NCBI GenBank assembly: GCA_041663325.1
Contig: JBAZRN010000031.1
Coordinates: 1 to 11,432, forward strand
Source of the DNA: CAJBLF01 sp041663325
GTDB lineage: Bacteria; Patescibacteriota; Gracilibacteria; Absconditabacterales; Absconditicoccaceae
DNA length: 11,432 nucleotides
Direction: 5' to 3'
The translations under genes were made by a program, and so were the position numbers. The notes beneath the pieces are model-generated. The model was given only the letters and a program-made list of their open reading frames with translations. It was not told the DNA's origin and did no database searches. Below are positions 7,354 through 11,432 of this stretch, in pieces (position 1 is the first letter of the stretch; each line of letters begins with the position of its first letter).

Positions 7354-7380
7354 ATAATAGCAGTAGTGTTTCAAGGTCAA
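7354..7380 (-). promoter_or_regulatory. Possible promoter of the 7291 membrane-protein gene
   Basis: TTGACC (7380-7375), 15 bp, TATTAT (7359-7354) on the minus strand. The leader would be about 56 nt. The spacing is one shorter than in the other promoters here, so this call is weaker. Confidence 0.35.
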
Positions 7381-7383
7381 AAT

Positions 7384-7411
7384 TTGCAAAATTGCTAAAA
7401 AACAATACAAT
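7384..7411 (+). promoter_or_regulatory. Promoter of the pilin/TraC-like cluster
   Basis: TTGCAA (7384-7389), 16 bp, TACAAT (7406-7411). The transcript should start near 7418. An AAGGA motif (7418-7422) stands only three bases before ATG 7426, so translation may begin there on a near-leaderless mRNA or at ATG 7471. Confidence 0.5.
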
Positions 7412-7425
7412 AGAAACAAGGATAA

Positions 7426-7950
7426 ATGAACGGAAAACATATCCCTTTTACTCAGTCCATTAGAATATCTATGAAAAAGATTATCGCAGGGAGTATTATT
7501 ACGGTAATGAGTATGCTAACCATGAGTTTTGGTCAGATGATTGTCCCTAGTTCAGAAAATTATATTCTTAATGAAAATGATCAACAAGTGCTAAATACCG
7601 AAAACATCAACGATCCGCTCAGAGATGGAGCGTACAATATTGTTGGTTGAAGCTGAGCATTGTGAGGAATAGCATCATCAAGTGACAAAATCACTAGTCA
7701 TCAAAACGCCCAAAGCAAAACCATGACCGTCATCAAAAATATCATCAATTATGCATTATGAATGATCGCATTGGTTGCGCTTGTATATTTGGTTTACCAT
7801 GGATTCTTGATTCTGACGGCAGCAGGTGATGATGCCCAATACAAAAAATGACTCTCTGGAGTAAAATTCGCCGCTATAGCTATGGCAGGGGTGGGCGCAA
7901 GTCGGCTTATCATAAGTGCGATATTCCGGTTGCTTACTTTAATAATTTAA
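7426..7950 (+). CDS. Type IV secretion pilin-like protein 1
   Basis: The frame runs to TAA 7948-7950 (174 residues), with UGA as Gly at 75, 77, 80, 112 and 142. A signal peptide is visible as MKKIIAGSIITVMSMLTMSF (residues 16-35). The 15 residues before it are included because the next gene also has a long n-region, but ATG 7471 is an equally possible start. The C-terminal half has the two-helix layout of small T4SS pilins of CPR bacteria (VirB2/TrbC-like, T4SS_pilin family): IINYALGMIALVALVYLVYH, GFLILTAAGDDAQYKKGLSG, and a second helix to the end. The loop with GDDAQYKK matches the G(N/D)EEQxKKA turn of the family. Such proteins polymerise or assemble in the membrane of a DNA-transfer or secretion machine. 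It is followed closely by a paralogous-looking gene. Confidence 0.75.
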
Positions 7951-7964
7951 CCATAAAAAAATCT

Positions 7965-8498
7965 ATGAAAACATTTTTTACGACAGTGTCACAAAACATA
8001 TATAAAAATATATTCTATATAGTAGGAGGAATTTTTGCGTTATGAACGTTTATACCTGCAGTATCTTTGGGACAACAGTTTTCTGATACGGCGTTTCCTT
8101 ATGATATTCAATGACAAGAATATACTGATACTACCACTGATGCGACTAAAACTAATCTAGCAACAGATCTTATCAAAACTGACACCAATCAATCTACAAG
8201 CATACTCCAAAGATTAACTGATTTTTTTAGACTTAGCGGGACTTCATACGATACGGGTAATTCCCCAGCGACAAACTACGTTAAACGGATACTCAATATA
8301 CTTCTCGGACTCGTAAGTTTTCTTTCACTCGTGATGGTTATCTTTGCATTTTATCTCATCTTCTTTTCCAAAGGTGAAGACGGTGTCGGCAAAGCAAAAA
8401 AGATTCTTATCGGTGTGGGAATAGCGCTTGCAGTTATGTGATTATCGCGGTTTATCGCTAGCTTCTTCTTTGATATTTATACAACAGTTACGGCATAA
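7965..8498 (+). CDS. Type IV secretion pilin-like protein 2
   Basis: ATG 7965 to TAA 8496-8498 encodes 177 residues, with UGA as Gly at 27, 50 and 159. It opens with a signal peptide or signal anchor (hydrophobic IFYIVGGIFALGTFIPAVSL after a 15-residue n-region). A Thr/Asp-rich soluble stretch follows (about 45-105). It ends with the same two-helix module as the gene before it: GLVSFLSLVMVIFAFYLIFF, the turn SKGEDGVGKAKK, then ILIGVGIALAVMGLSRFIAS. The GKAKK turn and the second helix are typical of T4SS pilin-like proteins. Layout and position suggest that the two genes arose by duplication and diverged, perhaps as major and minor subunits. It starts 14 bp after the first pilin gene and is surely cotranscribed with it. 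Confidence 0.75.
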
Positions 8499-8521
8499 TT
8501 TTTATCTCTTTGTGATAACGG

Positions 8522-9220
8522 ATGTTCTTCAATAAGTGAGACAAAACCAAAGTTCAAAAGTGAAAACACGAAAATCTCTTCAATACAGAGACTATGCTGC
8601 CGATCTCTGAAATCAGAAACGATATACTTATCATGAAAGACGGAGGACTCAGAGCTATCCTCAAGATCAACGGACTCAATCTTGATCTCAAAAATGGTGA
8701 TGAGCAGCAAATCGTTCTTGAACAATATAAAAAATTTTTAAACTGATTGGAATATCCTATTCAAATCCTTGTTCGCAACACCTTCTTGGATCTTTCCAAT
8801 TATCTCAATTACATCAGAGGCAATGTAGACACCATAGAAAATCCAGTGCTTAAATGACAAGGTGAAGCTTATTATAGTTTTCTCCAAAATATTGATATGC
8901 AGCAAGGATTGATCTACAACAAAGAATTTTATATTGTAGTCCCATATTATACAGATGAACAGGATAAAGGACAAATACAAAGATCACGATGGGGGAAATT
9001 GCTTGATATCCTCAATGCCAAAGATAGTGTAGAAAAAGTAGTTCAAAGATATAGGCAATTCCTCAAAGGAAAAAATGGATTAGAAACTAGAGTAAATCTT
9101 ATCGTCGATGGGCTCAATGGCATGGGAATCGGCGCAGAAAAAATAACCACCCCAGATATTATCAGCCTTATTTTCCGTTGTTACAATCCACTACTTCATA
9201 GCTCTCAAGCACCACTTTAG
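8522..9220 (+). CDS. TraC/VirB4 N-terminal-like conjugation protein
   Basis: Four TGA codons read as Gly (residues 6, 14, 76, 119) give a 232-residue protein, ATG 8522 to TAG 9218-9220. The family block is LPISEIRNDILIMKDGGLRA, then KINGLNLDLKNGDEQ, FLNGLEYPIQILVRN, and later YNKEFYIVVPYYTDE and TRVNLIVDGLNGMGI. This matches the small TraC-like proteins of CPR and Gram-positive conjugation loci, which correspond to the N-terminal domain of the VirB4/TraC ATPases. These proteins work at the membrane with a separate or fused ATPase that energises pilus assembly and DNA transfer. No Walker motifs are present here. It lies 23 bp after the second pilin gene. The ATPase gene normally expected next is absent. 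Confidence 0.8.
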
Positions 9221-9221
9221 C

Positions 9222-9251
9222 CTTTAGCCGATAGTCTTTAGTCGATAGTTT
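9222..9251. repeat. TTAG-type intergenic word, second site
   Basis: TTTAGCCGATAGTCTTTAG followed by TCGATAGTTTTAG begins right after the TraC-like stop. It is closely related to the run at 530-553. Confidence 0.45.
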
Positions 9252-9274
9252 TAGAACAAAATAAATATAAAGAA

Positions 9275-9379
9275 AGCAAACCCACCCTGACCCTACCCTT
9301 GACAGGGAGGGAGCTAAGGAAATATAAAAAAATATTTTCCATGTAGTCCCCCTGTCAAGGGGGAATGAGGGGGTTTGCT
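9275..9379. repeat. 105-bp imperfect palindrome, MITE-like
   Basis: The outer arms AGCAAACCC (9275-9283) and GGGTTTGCT (9371-9379) are perfect. The inner arms CCCTTGACAGGG (9296-9307) and CCCTGTCAAGGG (9350-9361) pair over 12 bp. Even the centre (GGAAATAT ... ATATTTTCC) nearly pairs. The whole element can fold into one long hairpin. It has no reading frame. Its C/G-rich arms differ strongly from the AT-rich surroundings, and an A-rich tract (9380-9418) follows. It looks like a dispersed palindromic repeat or a miniature non-autonomous element. Confidence 0.7.
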
Positions 9380-9420
9380 AAAAAAAATAAAAATAAAATA
9401 AAAAAAATAAAAAAAATCAA

Positions 9421-9440
9421 CCCCGTCATTTATGGCGGGG
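9421..9440. terminator. Strong bidirectional terminator
   Basis: CCCCGTCA and TGGCGGGG pair over 8 bp (one G-T) around TTTA. TATTTTTG follows on the plus strand, able to end the pilin/TraC-like transcript. On the minus strand a long T-rich tract follows (complement of 9380-9418), able to end the DUF1846 transcript. Confidence 0.75.
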
Positions 9441-9478
9441 TATTTTTGTAGATAGTCTATGTATGCAGTGAGCGTTTG

Positions 9479-9498
9479 CCACGCCCTAAAGGACGTGG
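9479..9498. repeat. CCACG hairpin, possible IS200/IS605-type end
   Basis: CCACGCCC and GGACGTGG pair over 8 bp with one mismatch around TAAA. Such CCACGCCC-loop-GGGCGTGG hairpins are typical of IS200/IS605 ends. No transposase gene is near, so at most it is a remnant. It lies 5 bp beyond the DUF1846 stop and could simply act in 3'-end formation. Confidence 0.35.
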
Positions 9499-9502
9499 TT
9501 AA

Positions 9503-10606
9503 CTATAACTTCATCCCCACATCGTATTTTTTATCTTCACAATATTTCTTCGCTTTTGTATATAATTCATCACACTTGTTTACTCGTTCTCCCTTGCCTT
9601 CTCATCTATCAACTTGTTCTTGATACCATCATTTTCTTCTTTCGATTTCAGCTAAAGAAGCGAGGCTAACTATTTCATCACTGGTAATAGCCATCCCTGC
9701 GCAGTTGATTCCCATGTCGGTAGGGGATTGATATTTGACCATATAGTTTTTGTGGTTGACGATTTTTTTTGCGATATTCATAACGATTTCAAATGCTTCT
9801 ATGTCTCTATTATAATTCACTGCATCTTGTCCGTACGCTTTCTTGTGATACATATCCATCATGTTATAATCGCCGATATCCACCGTTGCGGCTTCATACG
9901 CTAAGTTTACAGGATGTTCAAGCGCCATATTCCGGATAGGGAAGGTCTCATATTTTGCGTATCCAGATTTGACTTCAATTTGATGGTCAAGATAAATTTG
10001 TCCGAGACAGGTGGACATTTTTCCGCTGCTAGAAGCGGCTCCTGTGACCAATATCAAATTCTTCGTCAAGGGAATATGATCGTCATATCCAAATCCATCA
10101 TCACTGAGAATTACTTCCGTGTTGTGCGGATATCAGTTAATCTTATACCTTTCTCGTACTCTATATTGTTTTCTTTGAAAATCTTTTTCGAATTCGAGGA
10201 TAACGTCCAACATATTGCCGACGTCGATATTATTGATCACGATATGCGGTTTGAGTCAGATATTTCTTTCTATATTTCTGATCATTTGGTAGACGTAATC
10301 TTTATAATCAATATTTTGATTGCTAAGTTGCCTGTTTGATAAGATGTCATTCGCATTTACACAAAATAATATTTCTGCCTGATTTTTCAACGACGCGAAA
10401 ATATTCTTCTTCGATTCTGGATCAAATCACGGGAGGACTCTGCTTGCATGAGCATCATTCATAAATTTTCCACCAATCTCCAAATACAGTCTTCAACCTC
10501 CAAAATTGGCTATTCTATCGAGGATTTTTTCTTTTTGGAGTCTGATATATTTTTCACCATCGAATCAGTGTTTTTTATAGTTGATGGTGTCACTTGAGTT
10601 GATCAT
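9503..10606 (-). CDS. DUF1846 (UPF0371) protein, C-terminally short
   Basis: Seven TGA codons read as Gly (14, 38, 60, 117, 158, 326, 335; 7 of 26 glycines) give a 367-residue protein, ATG 10606 to TAG 9503-9505. Family blocks appear in order: GFDGEKYIRLQKEKI, FGGGRLYLEIGGK, HASRVLPGFDPESKK, ILFCVNANDI, NGYPHNTEVILSDDGFG, LVTGAASSSGKMSTCLGQIY (P-loop-like, Lys196), KYETFPI, HPVNLAYEAATVD, AVNYNRDIEAF and KYQSPTDMGINCAG. DUF1846 proteins are usually about 500 residues. Here the conserved part ends soon after IERR, followed by a different charged tail with two Cys, so the last third is missing. The biochemical function is not established. The gene stands alone, with its own promoter. Confidence 0.9.
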
Positions 10607-10625
10607 TAGGAACAAGGTGATAGGT

Positions 10626-10680
10626 AAAAGGCGTAGCGTAGCGAAGTCCCGCAAGGCGGGATAAAAGGCATAGCGTAGCG
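10626..10680. repeat. Palindromic repeat in the DUF1846 leader
   Basis: Two 18-bp direct repeats, AAAAGGCRTAGCGTAGCG (10626-10643 and 10663-10680, one mismatch), flank a perfect hairpin: TCCCGC, AAG, GCGGGA (10647-10661). It lies between the promoter and start codon of the DUF1846 gene. Confidence 0.65.
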
Positions 10681-10693
10681 TATCTTATGTCTA

Positions 10694-10721
10694 ATTATAG
10701 TTTCGTAGAGAAAATTTGCAA
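10694..10721 (-). promoter_or_regulatory. Promoter of the DUF1846 gene
   Basis: TTGCAA (10721-10716), 16 bp, a perfect TATAAT (10699-10694) on the minus strand. The transcript start near 10687 lies 81 nt before ATG 10606. Without the 55-bp repeat the leader would be 26 nt. Confidence 0.6.
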
Positions 10722-10781
10722 ATTATGGAAAGAATAGGTATCACCTTAGATATTGAAACTATTGTTTATAAAACAAAAGTA

Positions 10782-10809
10782 TTGACTTTACGAAGCGAAT
10801 ATATATATA
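10782..10809 (+). promoter_or_regulatory. Promoter of the gene at 10843
   Basis: TTGACT (10782-10787), 16 bp, TATATA (10804-10809; TATAAA begins two bases later). The transcript should start near 10816, about 27 nt before the ATG. Confidence 0.6.
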
Positions 10810-10842
10810 AAATGAGACGTTTTTATTTTATTTGCGTATTCC

Positions 10843-11286
10843 ATGGCAAAAGAAAAAATCATTTTATCAGCGGCAGATGAGCAACTCGCTCAGGACATAG
10901 CTAAATTCAGAAAAGAATCATCGCCAGATGAAATAGAATTTTATATGAGCGATCCTGAGTTAAGAGCAGGATTCTTAAAAACAGCTAAAGCTGAGATAAA
11001 AGAAGCATTTGAAACAAGTAAAAAAGCGCTGGATTCGTTCGAGGTAATATGAAAAGAAAAAGAATCAGATGACCAAGAAAAAAAGAAAACGAAAAGCAAA
11101 AATTTTTTGACGATAGAAAAATATACAAAAATAGGATATCATAAAGAAAAAAAATATGAAAAGCCATGATGTACCACGACATATAGCAAAAATAATACAG
11201 AAGATAGAGAGTGCAAGAATTGTGAGCATAAGGGAAAAAAAGATTGTACATCGTTATTGAAAGAAAGTATCCTATCTAATAAATAG
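10843..11286 (+). CDS. Small charged protein with a four-cysteine cluster
   Basis: ATG 10843 to TAG 11284-11286 encodes 147 residues, with UGA as Gly at 70 and 109. The N-terminal half (MAKEKIILSAADEQLAQDIA, then EIEFYMSDPELRAGFLKTAK) is acidic and helical. A Lys/Glu-rich linker follows (70-85). The C-terminal part holds four cysteines, C110-x13-C124-x2-C127-x7-C135, with one His (129), a spacing that could bind zinc. The Gly just before C110 is UGA, so the whole cluster would be lost in a standard-code reading. There is no signal peptide or membrane segment. I do not recognise the family. A small regulator or nucleic-acid-binding protein would fit, but that is a guess. Confidence 0.75.
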
Positions 11287-11296
11287 GGATGAAACG

Positions 11297-11313
11297 AATT
11301 TTCGATGAAAATT
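11297..11313 (+). terminator. Weak hairpin after the gene at 10843
   Basis: AATTTTC and GAAAATT pair over 7 bp around GAT, followed by TTCTATTTGTTG. The stem is AT-rich and the T-run is interrupted, so it is at best a weak terminator. Confidence 0.3.
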
Positions 11314-11345
11314 TCTATTTGTTGCTCTCCAAAGACTGCTAGTGC

Positions 11346-11432
11346 ATGAGCAAAAAACTTTTATCTTATTCTCATATCCTCATGGAAGAAGAAAAACTTA
11401 CCTCCCAAGAAATCGATTTTAAGATACAAGAA
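11346..11432 (+). CDS. N-terminal fragment of an unknown protein
   Basis: ATG 11346 opens a frame that is still open at the right edge, giving 29 residues that begin MSKKLLSYSHILMEEEKLTS. I prefer it over the other two plus frames because its composition (Lys, Glu, Ser, Leu; amphipathic helix) is protein-like. The alternative from ATG 11308 gives an unlikely Cys-rich start. There is no Shine-Dalgarno sequence. Nothing can be said about function. Confidence 0.5.
   Translation, partial: MSKKLLSYSHILMEEEKLTSQEIDFKIQE

Noticed and set aside
7848..8045. Plus-strand frame overlapping both pilin genes
   Set aside because: It is out of frame with both and composed of Arg/Gly/Tyr shadow sequence.
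9441..9500. Possible tRNA or other structured RNA after the terminator
   Set aside because: Only one hairpin forms. There is no acceptor stem, T-arm or CCA-like pattern.
9914..10339. 141-residue plus-strand frame
   Set aside because: It is antisense to the well-supported DUF1846 gene and has no family resemblance.

Overview
The window comes from a bacterium that reads UGA as glycine (genetic code 25), as known for the candidate phyla Gracilibacteria (BD1-5/GN02) and Absconditabacteria (SR1). Read with the standard code, almost every gene here breaks into pieces. Read with UGA as Gly, about 50 in-frame TGA codons disappear, each piece joins its neighbour in the same frame, and every gene ends in TAA or TAG. 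Several TGA codons fall on glycines that are conserved in recognisable families: the LGLIYDV motif of a DUF59/MIP18 protein, the GG of a RelE-type toxin, and the LPGFDP and NGYPH motifs of a DUF1846 protein. AT-rich intergenic DNA, small genes and near-absence of Shine-Dalgarno sequences also fit a CPR genome. The sequence alone does not separate the two phyla.

Layout. Positions 1-2801 (+ strand): the 3' end of an unknown gene, then a small membrane protein, a lipoprotein, a multi-pass membrane protein, a four-helix membrane protein and an overlapping DUF59/MIP18-like gene. The gaps are filled with degenerate repeated intergenic words. Positions 2841-3918 (- strand): an overlapping antitoxin/toxin pair and a broken RhuM-family gene. 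Positions 4038-4682 (+): a charged protein of unknown function with its own promoter. Positions 4811-7291 (- strand): a polytopic membrane protein with an extracytoplasmic C-terminal domain, a formyltransferase-fold protein, and a small unknown gene whose 3' end runs through a terminator hairpin.

Positions 7426-9220 (+, divergent from the membrane protein): two type IV secretion pilin-like proteins and a TraC/VirB4 N-terminal-like protein, the start of a conjugation or DNA-transfer type locus. No VirB4 ATPase follows. Instead there is a 105-bp imperfect palindrome, a strong bidirectional terminator and an IS200/IS605-like hairpin. Positions 9503-10606 (-): a DUF1846 (UPF0371) protein lacking the usual C-terminal third, with a palindromic repeat lodged between its promoter and start codon. 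Positions 10843-11432 (+): a small charged protein with a four-cysteine cluster, then the first 29 codons of another gene.

Six promoters share an architecture of a TTGNNN -35 box, exactly 16 bp, and a TATAAT-like -10 box. Five of them sit about 27-33 nt before the start codon. The sixth fits only if the inserted repeat is subtracted. The pilin cluster has a similar promoter but a different start-codon distance.
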